DNA of 64,000 nt. It comes from Melastoma dodecandrum. Taxonomy: Eukaryota > Streptophyta > Magnoliopsida > Myrtales > Melastomataceae. Positions within the stretch are counted from its first letter, which is position 1. The number at the start of each line of letters is the position of its first letter. Position numbers and translations under genes: made by a program. The notes beneath the pieces were generated by a model. It saw nothing but the letters and a program-made list of their open reading frames with translations, had not been told where the DNA came from and searched no databases. Positions 53,933-62,110 of the stretch are shown here, one piece after another. The stretch spans positions 62,001 through 126,000 of the forward strand of contig JARUPY010000527.1 of assembly GCA_029817715.1 (NCBI GenBank), written 5' to 3'.

Positions 53933-54852
53933 TCACGCCTTCGTGGAAAAGGGTCGGTTTCGGGGCTGCGGGGAGCGGGGCGGGCGGGTTCGCGCCGCGC
54001 CGGGGCCGCACGGGCCCGCGACGGGCGCAACAAGGCGGTGACGGGCAGGACGAGGCCGACCGCCAGCACCCACCAAGCGGGCCGGATCTGACCGGAAAAG
54101 TCGAGGTTCGCCGCGAGCACGAGATGGGCCGGGACCCCGCTGGCGAGCCCGTACCACGCCGCCTCCAGCAGCGCGGTCAGAACGGCGACGCCGACGGCCA
54201 GGAGAAGCAGCACCCAGGGCTTTTCCGGGGCGTTCACCCGCTTCAGGATCCGCCAGCCCATGAGCAGCAGGAACAGGCCGGTCCAGAAGACCGGGCTCGA
54301 TACGTCGATCTTGGCCTGAAGAAAGTAGTGCGCGAGGCCGAGCACCGCGATCGTGTAGGCGAGGCGGTGCAAGCGGTGCCAGTTCGGCCCCATCGCGCGG
54401 ATGGCGGCGTCCGTCGAGGTGGCACCCAGCGCGATCAGGCCGATCAGGGCGACGAACCCGATCGTCAGGTAGATCCGCACGGCGATCTCGGAGACGACCT
54501 TGGCGAGGTCGAAGTTCTGATCGACGACGTAGAGCACGAGATGCGCCAGGGCGTAGGCCATCGTCGTCACGCCCAGCATCCGGCGGATCAGGATCAGGCG
54601 CGGCCAGTCGGCGATCCGCCGGAGCGGTGTCACCGCGAGGCTCGCGAGGAGGAAGCGGATCGTCCACTCGCCCGTGCCGTGGATCAGCGCGGTGATCGGC
54701 TTCGCGCCGAGGGCGTCGAGCTTGTAGGCGGCGGCGAGTTCACAGGCCGGGGCGATGCACGCCAGGAAGACGGCGAGCTTCAGCCAGGAGAGGCGGCCGG
54801 CCCGGTCCAGCCAGGGCCAGGAGAGGTTGAGGGGGGCGGGAGGCCGCCGCAA
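53933..54852 (-). CDS. MsrQ-like haem-binding membrane protein, 3' end uncertain
   Basis: A ferric-reductase-like six-helix membrane protein, ~300 residues: GTGEWTIRFLLASLAVTPL, RRMLGVTTMAYALAHLVLYVV with a haem-ligand His, and LHRLAYTIAVLGLAHYFLQAK. MsrQ normally gives electrons to MsrP; no msrP is adjacent. The uninterrupted frame formally runs on to 53530 across the neighbouring exported-protein gene, which suggests a lost base near 54000-54030; in another frame the protein would end at 53933 (FSTKA). The TTG start at 54852 is a guess. Confidence 0.62.
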
Positions 54853-55026
54853 GGTCGCTGCGCATCATCGGATCGGGACGGACGAATCGGGGGGGCAACT
54901 GGCGAGGGGACGGTTCGGTCCCTCGACAGGGCAGTTCGCCGCGCATCGTCATGGGTTACGGGCTCCGGCGGTTGACGCTGCGGCCGAGGTGCCGAGATAC
55001 CGTATGCCAGCCACAGGGATGATCCC

Positions 55027-56032
55027 ATGTAGTACCGCCATCTTGGCCGTTCCGGCCTCCAGGTCTCCCCCATCTGTCTCGGCACGATGATGTTCGGCGG
55101 GGCCGACGGACGAGGCCGATGCCGGCCGGATCGTCGCCCGCGCCCGCGAGGCCGGGGTCAATTTCATCGACACCGCCGACGCCTACACGGGCGGCCGCTC
55201 CGAGGAGATTACGGGCCGGCTGATCGGGCCCGAGCGCCACGCCTGGGTGCTCGCCACCAAGGTCGCCAACCCGACCGGCAAGGGCCCGAACGACGGCGGC
55301 CTCTCCCGCGTCCACATCCTGAAGGCCGCCGAGGACAGCCTGCGCCGCCTCGGCACCGACTTCATCGATGTCTACTACCTCCACAAGGAGGATCACGGCA
55401 CGCCGCTCGCCGAGACCGTCCGGGCTCTGGCCGACCTCGTGCACGCGGGCAAGATCCGGCATTTCGGGGTTTCCAACCATCGCTCCTGGCGGGTGGCGGA
55501 GATCTGCCGCCTGACCGACCAGGCCGGCATCGACCGGCCGGTGGTCAGCCAGCCCTACTACAACGCCATGAACCGCATGCCCGAGGTCGAGCACCTGCCC
55601 GCCTGCGATTTCTACGGCCTGGGCGTCGTGCCCTACTCGCCGCTGGCCCGTGGCGTGCTCACCGGCAAGTACGATCCGGACGCGCCGCCCCCGGAGGACT
55701 CGCGGGCCGGACGCGCCGACAAGCGCATGATGCAGACGGAGTGGCGGCCGGAATCCCTGCGCATCGCCCGCCTGTTCCGGGACCATGCCGAGGCGAAGGG
55801 CATCACCGCCGGCCAGTTCGCCACGGCCTGGGTGCTCAACAACCGCCTCATCACCGGCGTGATCGCGGGGCCGCGCACGCTGGCGCAGTGGGAGGAGTAT
55901 CTCGGCGCCCTCGATGTCGCCTTCACCGCCGAGGACGAGGATCTCGTCGACCGGCACGTCACCGTGGGCCACCCCTCGACGCCGGGCTACAACGACCCCG
56001 CCTACCCGATCGAAGGGCGCCTGCCGCGCTGA
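55027..56032 (+). pseudogene. Aldo/keto reductase, broken by TAG at codon 2 and a frameshift
   Basis: An NADPH-dependent reductase: M(stop)YRHLGRSGLQVSPICLGTMMFGG, FIDTADAYTGGRSEEI (catalytic Asp/Tyr), HFGVSNHRSWRVAEI, VVPYSPLARGVLTGKY and NNRLITGVIAGPRT, ending GRLPR. Two faults: codon 2 reads TAG (55030-55032) where Gln or Glu is expected, and one extra G in GGGG at 55099-55102 shifts the frame; removing it gives FGGPTDEADAGR. The rest is intact over ~310 codons. Either two sequence errors or a recent pseudogene. Confidence 0.8.
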
Positions 56033-56066
56033 GTCGAGCGCTCCTGTCCCGGAGCGGCGCACGACG

Positions 56067-56261
56067 TCACAGATGCGTGTAGCGCAGACGCCAGGGTCCC
56101 TGTGGAACGGGAGCGCCCCGCACCGGATCCAGGGGCGCGGCGGCCTCGACTTCGGGAAGCGCCACGGCGGCGAGCCGTGGCGGTTCCTGGCGGACGCAGC
56201 CGCCACCCGCCGCGAGGAGACTCATCAGGGCGGCGCCGCGAAGGAGGGGACTCGCACGCAC
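56067..56261 (-). CDS. Small lipoprotein of the coiled-coil cluster
   Basis: A 64-residue protein, GTG start at 56261. Lipobox-like LAAGGGC places a lipidated Cys near residue 22. The remaining ~42 residues are Pro/Val/Ala-rich and short. AAGGA, overlapping the stop of the upstream coiled-coil gene, is nine bases before the start, so it is probably the last gene of the same operon. Function unknown; could anchor the coiled-coil proteins to the envelope. Confidence 0.6.
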   Translation of the reverse strand: MRASPLLRGAALMSLLAAGGGCVRQEPPRLAAVALPEVEAAAPLDPVRGAPVPQGPWRLRYTHL

Positions 56262-56274
56262 GCCGCTCTGTCCT

Positions 56275-56820
56275 TCAGGCCGCCGCCGAGCCGCCGACGC
56301 GTCCGGCCGGTCTCGGGGTACCGGGCATGAGGCCCCGGCTCGCCTGCTCGAATTGCGCCAGCCAGTTCTCGATCACGGCGACGCGCTGGTCGGCGCGCTC
56401 GGCCCGCTCCTCTGCGCGCTGCGTGCGGGAATCGGCCTGGGCCTGGATGGCTTCGATCCGGGCCTCGGCCAGGGCCTGGATGGCCTCGATTCGCGCCTGA
56501 GCGGCGTCCTGGATTTCCCGGGTCGTCGCGAGCGCCTGTGCTTGAGCCTGGGCGAGAAGGGTCCTGAAGGTCTCCACGTCGGCCAAAGCCTGCCGGAGGT
56601 CGCTCGCCATGGTCTCGTAGGCGACGGTTTGCACCTGGGCGGCGGCACCGGCGGCCGAGATCGTATCGACCAGACCGGTCCAATCGGCCACGACGTGCCG
56701 GTCCATGGGGGCGTCGTCCATCGCGGGCGCCCGCGGGCCCGGCGCACGGGGCGCCGGCCGCTTCGCCGATCCGGCGATGTGGGCGTCGACCGAGTTCCAG
56801 AAGACGTCGTCAATACCCAT
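56275..56820 (-). CDS. Coiled-coil protein C of a three-gene paralogous set
   Basis: A 181-residue protein. Residues 1-40 are Pro/Arg-rich; residues ~46-60 hold DWTGLVDTISAAGAAAQV; residues ~68-160 form one long coiled coil rich in Ala/Glu/Gln with heptad-like repeats (QDAAQARIEAIQALAEARIE); then RVAVIENWLAQFEQA and a short Gly/Pro tail. The E-x-W-L end motif and DWT..D.I start motif are shared with the neighbouring coiled-coil genes. No transmembrane segment or signal peptide. I recognise no named family. Confidence 0.72.
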   Translation of the reverse strand: MGIDDVFWNSVDAHIAGSAKRPAPRAPGPRAPAMDDAPMDRHVVADWTGLVDTISAAGAAAQVQTVAYETMASDLRQALADVETFRTLLAQAQAQALATTREIQDAAQARIEAIQALAEARIEAIQAQADSRTQRAEERAERADQRVAVIENWLAQFEQASRGLMPGTPRPAGRVGGSAAA

Positions 56821-56863
56821 CAGGGCCGCCCCCCTTGGCCGCCGTTCCCACCCTCGACGATCG

Positions 56864-57382
56864 TCACGCCACGGCGGCGCGGCCGATGCTGGAGCGGATC
56901 GCCACCGCCTCGTCCGATCCGGGGGCGAATTCGGACTCGATCGCCTCGGCGATGCGCTGCAGCCAGCTTTCGGCGGCCGCCGCGCGGTCCTCGGCGGCCT
57001 GCATGCGATCCTCGGCGGCCTTGATCAGGGTGTTGGCCTGGATCTGGATCTCACGCGTGCGCTGCTCGGCAGCCTGGACCTGGGCCCGGGCGGCCATCAT
57101 GTCGGAGCGCACTTGGTCGAGCAGTTCCTGGGTGCGGAACTCCTGCTCCTGAGCGCGGTCCTCGACGTCGCGGATGTAGCTCGCCGCGCTGCGCACCCGG
57201 TCGAGGAGGCTCGCCATCTTGTCCGCGCTCGCGAAGGCGTCCGCGGAGGCGCGCTCGGGGGCGGCCTTGCCGCCCGCGTTGAGCTGCAGGATCTTCTTCA
57301 CCTGCTCGGCGTTCGCGAACTTCTTGCCTTTGTCGAGCAGGCTGGCAACGGTCGGGTTCTGCTCGAAGCTCGGATCGTCCAT
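56864..57382 (-). CDS. Coiled-coil protein B of a three-gene paralogous set
   Basis: A 172-residue protein. N-terminal ~40 residues (TVASLLDKGKKFANAEQVKKIL) are followed by MASLLDRVRSAASYIRDVED and a coiled coil of ~70 residues (EQEFRTQELLDQVRSDMMAA, QIQANTLIKAAEDRMQAAED), then AESWLQRIAEAIESEF and a flexible tail. The AE(S/K)WLQRI motif matches protein A almost exactly. No membrane segment. Start 57382; 43 bases before protein C and 119 after protein A, one strand, so probably one operon. Confidence 0.75.
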   Translation of the reverse strand: MDDPSFEQNPTVASLLDKGKKFANAEQVKKILQLNAGGKAAPERASADAFASADKMASLLDRVRSAASYIRDVEDRAQEQEFRTQELLDQVRSDMMAARAQVQAAEQRTREIQIQANTLIKAAEDRMQAAEDRAAAAESWLQRIAEAIESEFAPGSDEAVAIRSSIGRAAVA

Positions 57383-57501
57383 CGGTGACCTGTTCCGGTT
57401 GTCCCTGATGCGGTGGTGCCCCGGGCGCGAATCCCGGGACCGAGCGTGCCATGGGGCGGACGCGGCGGCCGATCCCTCGCGGGCGTCGCCGCCGGGTCGC
57501 C

Positions 57502-58311
57502 TCAGAGACCGGTATGGCTGCCGGTGAGGAGGTTCTTAGCCGCGTTGTCGATCCGCTGCAGCCACTTCTCGGCGGTCACGGCCCGCAGGGTCGCGGCGCG
57601 GGTCTTCTCGTCGGCGATTTTCACCCGTCCGTCGGCCTCGTGGCGGATCGACCGGATCTGCGCCTCGGCGGCCAGACGGATCTCCTGCACCTGGGCGTCG
57701 GCCTCGGCCTGGATCCGCTGCACCTTGGCATCCGCCTGGAGCTGCGTCTCGGCGGCTTGCTTCTCGAAGAGGCGCAGGCGCTGGTGGACGTCGCGGAGTT
57801 CCTTCTGCAGGTCCTGCAGGGTCTCCTTGTACGACTTGGCCTGTTCCTTGACCCGTGTCCGCTGCTCGTCGGCGTAGCCGGCCATGCCGTTGATGATGTC
57901 GAGGGTCGTGGTCCAGTCGGCCAGATCCTCGCCCTCGGCCATTTCGGCGGCGGCGACCGCAGCGGCCGACGCGGCGGGCGAGGGGGTTACCGGAGCCGCG
58001 GGAGCGGCGGCCGCCGCCGCAGCCGCGAAGGTCGCGGCGGCCGACGAGGCGGAGTAGCTCGGGGAGGCCGGGGCGCTCGCCTCGGGAGCGGCCTTCTCGG
58101 CGGGCTTTTCAGCCGCCGCCGAGGCCTTCAGCGCTTCCAGGGAGAGTTCGGGAATGTCCCGGTCGAGGGTCTCGTCCCGCTGCGCGGCAGGCGCATCGAG
58201 GCTTGACTTGAGGACGAGGATTTCGGCGCTCCGTTGATCTGGGATCGCATCAAGCCCCTCAGCGAACTGATTGAGGATCTGCGACCAGGGAGTGCGCGCG
58301 GTCACGGCCAT
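57502..58311 (-). CDS. Coiled-coil protein A of a three-gene paralogous set
   Basis: A 269-residue protein, the first of the operon. N-terminal domain of ~65 residues (TPWSQILNQFAEGLDAIPDQ), an Ala-rich linker (residues ~75-130), DLADWTTTLDIINGMAGYAD, a coiled coil of ~110 residues (TLQDLQKELRDVHQRLRLFE, QLQADAKVQRIQAEADAQVQ), and the terminal RAVTAEKWLQRIDNAAKNLL. The ATG at 58311 has GGAGGG eight bases upstream. A perfect CtrA-type box lies 54-70 bases before the start. Rod-like, cytoplasmic, and with a repeated terminal motif, it may form or dock to a filament or polar scaffold. Confidence 0.75.
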   Translation of the reverse strand: MAVTARTPWSQILNQFAEGLDAIPDQRSAEILVLKSSLDAPAAQRDETLDRDIPELSLEALKASAAAEKPAEKAAPEASAPASPSYSASSAAATFAAAAAAAAPAAPVTPSPAASAAAVAAAEMAEGEDLADWTTTLDIINGMAGYADEQRTRVKEQAKSYKETLQDLQKELRDVHQRLRLFEKQAAETQLQADAKVQRIQAEADAQVQEIRLAAEAQIRSIRHEADGRVKIADEKTRAATLRAVTAEKWLQRIDNAAKNLLTGSHTGL

Positions 58312-58632
58312 GTTTCTGCCCTCCACACGAAAATTCAATCTACGGTTAGGAGGACCATGAACGTGGTTAATGCGCAGTTAATCGGTGCGCCGGGTCTAAG
58401 GGGTTTTCTCAGCAGTCCTTTTTTTCGTTAACCGAAGCGTCCCAAATTTCACCATCGGCGATCGGGCGTGGCCTGTTTCCGCGCAAATTCCGCCGGCACA
58501 GGGGCCGCCGAGGGGGCTCTCCGTCAAGAAGTCTTAACGGCGCGATTCGCGCACCCTCCGCGTCCCCGGGTCGAGCCGGGGCGGGAGGACCGGCGCCCGC
58601 CCGCCGGTTGAGCGATTCGCCCAAAGATCGAA
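58312..58632. other. Intergenic gap between coiled-coil operon and methyltransferase gene
   Basis: It holds the CtrA-type box and, at 58415-58425, a T-rich run (TCCTTTTTTTC). A 24-codon frame at 58357-58431 has AGGAGG before its ATG but lies within the regulatory region and is probably not a gene. The rest (58440-58632) shows nothing recognisable. Confidence 0.5.
58365..58381 (-). promoter_or_regulatory. CtrA-type binding box TTAA-N7-TTAACC upstream of the coiled-coil operon
   Basis: On the minus strand, the sequence TTAACTGCGCATTAACC (58381 down to 58365) is a full match to TTAA-N7-TTAA(C), the site for the cell-cycle regulator CtrA in alphaproteobacteria. It ends 54 bases before the ATG of the first coiled-coil gene, a usual distance for CtrA-activated promoters. 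No other full match was noticed in the intergenic regions I read. Confidence 0.72.
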
Positions 58633-59304
58633 TCACGCTCTGGTAGCAAGCCAGACGACGTGGCGGGCCCCGCGGCGTCCGCCCGAGCGGGGGCGGACCT
58701 CGTCGACGCGCAGGCCGCCGTTCTGGAGCCGGGCCTTGAACTTGCGGTCGGGGCCGCCCGACCACACGCCGAGCACCCCATGGGGCTTCAGGGCCCAGCG
58801 GGCGCGCTTCACGCCCCAGGAATCGTAGAGCCGGTCGTTCTCCCGACGGGTCAGGCCCTCGGGGCCGTTGTCAACATCGAGGAGGATCGCGTCCCAATGG
58901 TCCGGCGCGGTCTGGATCAGCCGGTTCACGTCCGCCTCGTGTAGGGCGACGCGGGGATCCTCCAGGCAGCCCTTGAACACCCCCGCGAGCGGCCCCCGTG
59001 CCCAGGCGATCACGGCGGGCACCAGTTCGGCCACCGCCACATGGGCGTCCGGCCCGAGGTTCGCGAGCGCCGCGCGGAGGGTGAAGCCCATGCCGAGCCC
59101 GCCGATCAGGATCCGCGGCGCCTTGATGCCGGCGAGGCGCTCGCAGGCGAGAACGGCGAGCGCCTCCTCGGAGCCGCCGCGAAAGCTGTTCATCAGCTCG
59201 TTCGGCCCGGCGAAGATCGAGAATTCCTGCCCCCGCTGCATCAGGCGAAGCGGCGCCTCACAGCCGGGGACGGGGCCGGTATCGATCTGGATCCAGGGGA
59301 GCAC
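58633..59304 (-). CDS. Spermidine synthase-like SAM-dependent methyltransferase
   Basis: A 223-residue class I methyltransferase-fold protein: ILIGGLGMGFTLRAALANLGP (SAM/dcSAM binding), VAVAELVPAVIAWARGPLAG, and DAILLDVDNGPEGLTRREND. These resemble the catalytic core of spermidine synthases without their N-terminal domain. GTG at 59304 follows GAGGAAGA. Divergent from the rimP operon. Polyamine transfer or methylation cannot be told apart from sequence alone. Confidence 0.78.
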   Translation of the reverse strand: MLPWIQIDTGPVPGCEAPLRLMQRGQEFSIFAGPNELMNSFRGGSEEALAVLACERLAGIKAPRILIGGLGMGFTLRAALANLGPDAHVAVAELVPAVIAWARGPLAGVFKGCLEDPRVALHEADVNRLIQTAPDHWDAILLDVDNGPEGLTRRENDRLYDSWGVKRARWALKPHGVLGVWSGGPDRKFKARLQNGGLRVDEVRPRSGGRRGARHVVWLATRA

Positions 59305-59501
59305 GGGTCTTCCTCGCGGGCGCGGGTGGTTCGCGGCGGGTGGTTCGCAGGTGGGGCGAGGCAGTAGCCAGAAGGGCGACGGAGGGGAAGCTCCGGCGGG
59401 CGCCGTCGACGGCCGCGCGGGATGGCGCCCCTTGCGGCGCGCCGGGTTTGACCGTAAATGAGGCGCAACATTTCTGATGGCAGTCGCAAGGCTGCGGTTC
59501 G

Positions 59502-59531
59502 GAGTGGGCCCCCGGGCCCGCTCTTTTTTTT
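59502..59531 (+). terminator. Intrinsic terminator in the rimP-nusA leader (possible attenuator)
   Basis: Stem GAGTGGGCC... with GGGCCCGCTC (59502-59510 with 59515-59523, nine pairs including one T-G), four-base loop, then eight T (59524-59531). It points in the direction of rimP, 46 bases before its ATG. The nearest gene upstream, at 58633-59304, is on the opposite strand, so this can act only on transcripts heading into rimP. Confidence 0.8.
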
Positions 59532-59577
59532 GGCCGCGACCTCGCCTGCCTTGAGCGAGCCCAAGCGCGAACCTCCT

Positions 59578-60372
59578 ATGGCGGACACCCTGGCGGACCA
59601 ACCTTCGGATCTCACGGAACCGCGCCTCACGGGCGAAACCGGCGTCGGTGCGCAGGTCGCGCGGGTGGTCGAGGGTCCGTTGCAGGGTCTCGGCTTCCGC
59701 CTGGTGCGGGTGAAGGTCTCCGCCCAGAACGGCTGCACCGTGCAGATCATGCTGGAGCGGCCGGACGGGACCTGCACCATCGACGATTGCGAGGCGGCGA
59801 GCCGCGTCCTCTCGCCGATCCTCGATCTCGATGATCCGGTGGGCGGGGCCTACAACCTCGAAATGTCGTCGCCCGGGATCGACCGGCCGCTGGTGCGGGT
59901 CTCGGATTTCGCCCGCTGGGCGGGCCACGATGCCAAGGTGGAGCTGGCGGTGCCCCTCGACGGGCGCAAGCGTTTCCGGGGCATCCTCGGAACGCCGGAT
60001 GCCCAGGGCAAGACGGTGCCGGTCGACCTGCCCGACGTGAAGGAGGGCCTGCCGAGCCGCATTGCGGTGCCGCTGCGCGACCTCGCAGAGGCGCATCTCG
60101 TCCTCACCGACGATCTGGTGCGCGAATCCCTGCGCCGGGGCGGGCCGCCGGAGGGAGAGGACGAGGAGGCGGATGAGGCGCCGCCTCCTGCCGCACCGAA
60201 GCCGAAATCGGCGGGCAAGGCACCGGCGCCGAAGACGACGCCCGCCAGGAAGCCGGGCGGCGCCAAGCCGGGCAGCGCGAAGTCCGGCACCGAGAAGCCC
60301 GCGCGGAGCGGGCCGAAGGGGCCGGTGATCACCAAGGCCGCCCGGCTCAAGGGCCAAGACGAGCCGCTCTGA
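59578..60372 (+). CDS. rimP: Ribosome maturation factor RimP, with long C-terminal extension
   Basis: A 264-residue protein. Residues ~20-175 are the RimP fold ([43 protein letters not shown]), needed for 30S maturation. The last ~90 residues are Pro/Lys/Ala-rich ([20 protein letters not shown]), a tail found in related alphaproteobacteria. Start at ATG 59578 ([11 protein letters not shown]); an in-frame ATG at 59458 exists but would put the terminator inside the coding region. First gene of rimP-nusA-ylxR-infB. Confidence 0.92.
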   Translation: MADTLADQPSDLTEPRLTGETGVGAQVARVVEGPLQGLGFRLVRVKVSAQNGCTVQIMLERPDGTCTIDDCEAASRVLSPILDLDDPVGGAYNLEMSSPGIDRPLVRVSDFARWAGHDAKVELAVPLDGRKRFRGILGTPDAQGKTVPVDLPDVKEGLPSRIAVPLRDLAEAHLVLTDDLVRESLRRGGPPEGEDEEADEAPPPAAPKPKSAGKAPAPKTTPARKPGGAKPGSAKSGTEKPARSGPKGPVITKAARLKGQDEPL

Positions 60373-60444
60373 CCTCCCTTTCGAATTCCGTGGGCGCCCG
60401 GACGGGCGCCGCACTTACTGCTCTGAGAAGAAGGACCTGAACCC

Positions 60445-62085
60445 ATGGCCGTCGTCAGCGCCAACAGGCTCGAACTCCTCCAGATTGCCGACGCCGTCGC
60501 GCGCGAGAAACTGATCGACCGCACGATCGTCATCGAGGCGATGGAGGAGGCGATCGCCAAGGCCGCCCGCTCCCGCTACGGCGCCGAGACGGACGTCCAC
60601 GCCGAGATCGATGCGAAGAGCGGGGCGCTGCGCCTCTCCCGCCACCTCCTCGTGGTGGAGCAGGTTGAGAACGACGCCCGCGAGATCACCCTGGATCAGG
60701 CCCGCCGCTTCAACCCCGGCGCGCTGGTCGGCGACGTGATCTCGGACACCCTGCCGCCGATCGAGTTCGGCCGCATCGCCGCGCAGGCCGCCAAGCAGGT
60801 GATCTTCCAGAAGGTCCGCGACGCCGAGCGCGCCCGGATGTTCGACGAGTACAAAGACCGCATCGGTGAGGTGCTGAACGCCACCGTGAAGCGGGTCGAA
60901 TACGGTAACGTCATCGTCGATCTCGGCCGGGGCGAAGGTATCGTCCGCCGCGACGAGCTGATCCCGCGCGAGAACTTCCGCAACGGCGACCGCATCCGCT
61001 CGTACCTGTTCGACGTGCGCTCGGAAGTGCGCGGGCCCCAGATCTTCCTGTCGCGCTCGCACCCGCAATTCATGGCCAAGCTGTTCGGCCAGGAAGTGCC
61101 CGAAATCTACGACGGCATCATCGAGATCAAGGCGGTGGCGCGCGATCCCGGTTCGCGTGCCAAGATCGGCGTGATCAGCCGCGACAGCTCCATCGACCCG
61201 GTTGGCGCCTGCGTCGGCATGCGCGGCAGCCGCGTCCAGGCGGTGGTGCAGGAGTTGCAGGGCGAGAAGATCGACATCATCCCCTGGTCGGAGGATCAGG
61301 CGACCTTCATCGTCAACGCCCTCCAGCCTGCCGAGGTGGTGAAGGTGGTGCTGGACGAGGAGGCCGACCGCATCGAGGTGGTGGTGCCGGACGACCAGCT
61401 CTCGCTCGCCATCGGCCGCCGCGGCCAGAACGTGCGCCTCGCCTCGCAGCTCACCGGCTGGGACATCGACATCCTGACCGAGGCCGAGGAATCGGAGCGC
61501 CGCCAGAAGGAATTCACCGAGCGGACCCAGACCTTCATGCAGGCCCTCGACGTGGACGAGACTGTCGGCCAGCTCCTCGCGGCGGAAGGCTTCCGCTCGG
61601 TCGAGGAAATCGCCTACGTCGAGACCTCGGAACTGTCGAACATCCAGGGCCTCGACGAGGAGACCGGCGCCGAGATCCAGGCCCGCGCCCAGGACCACCT
61701 CGCCCGGATCGAGCAGGAGCACGATGATCGCCGCCGCGAACTCGGCGTCTCCGACGACCTGCGCGAGCTCGAGGGCATCACCACGCCGATGATGGTGGCG
61801 CTCGGCGAGAACGACGTGAAGTCGATCGAGGATCTGGCGGGCTGCGCCACCGACGATCTCGTCGGCTACACCGAGGGCCGTGGGCCGGAGGCCGTGCGCC
61901 ATGCGGGCTTCCTCGACGGGTTCGACATGTCGCGCGCCGAGGCGGAGGCCCTGATCATGGCCGCCCGCGTCCATGCGGGCTGGATCGAGGCTCCGGCCGA
62001 GCCGGAAGAGGCCGCCGAGGGTGAGGGTGAGGGCGAGGGTGAAGGCGAGGCAGCCGAGGCCGAGCCGGCCGAGCAGCAGGCCTGA
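60445..62085 (+). CDS. nusA: Transcription termination/antitermination factor NusA
   Basis: A 546-residue protein: NusA N-terminal domain, S1 domain ([21 protein letters not shown]), KH1 and KH2 ([37 protein letters not shown]), two helix-hairpin-helix-like acidic repeats near the C-terminus, and a terminal [10 protein letters not shown] run (62022-62051) followed by [16 protein letters not shown] precedes the ATG. It binds RNA polymerase and affects pausing and termination; a terminator in its own operon leader makes feedback control plausible. Confidence 0.95.
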   Translation: MAVVSANRLELLQIADAVAREKLIDRTIVIEAMEEAIAKAARSRYGAETDVHAEIDAKSGALRLSRHLLVVEQVENDAREITLDQARRFNPGALVGDVISDTLPPIEFGRIAAQAAKQVIFQKVRDAERARMFDEYKDRIGEVLNATVKRVEYGNVIVDLGRGEGIVRRDELIPRENFRNGDRIRSYLFDVRSEVRGPQIFLSRSHPQFMAKLFGQEVPEIYDGIIEIKAVARDPGSRAKIGVISRDSSIDPVGACVGMRGSRVQAVVQELQGEKIDIIPWSEDQATFIVNALQPAEVVKVVLDEEADRIEVVVPDDQLSLAIGRRGQNVRLASQLTGWDIDILTEAEESERRQKEFTERTQTFMQALDVDETVGQLLAAEGFRSVEEIAYVETSELSNIQGLDEETGAEIQARAQDHLARIEQEHDDRRRELGVSDDLRELEGITTPMMVALGENDVKSIEDLAGCATDDLVGYTEGRGPEAVRHAGFLDGFDMSRAEAEALIMAARVHAGWIEAPAEPEEAAEGEGEGEGEGEAAEAEPAEQQA

Positions 62086-62110
62086 CGGTCGCCGGCGCGG
62101 GCACCGTAGG

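Noticed and set aside
56275..58311. Considered phasin or apolipoprotein-like annotation for the coiled-coil genes
   Set aside because: Similarity is only compositional (Ala/Glu/Gln helices); the shared ExWL end motif and N-terminal DWT motif are not features of those families.
58357..58431. 24-codon plus-strand frame with a good AGGAGG ribosome site
   Set aside because: It overlaps the CtrA-type box of the opposite-strand operon and has no coding features or downstream partner.
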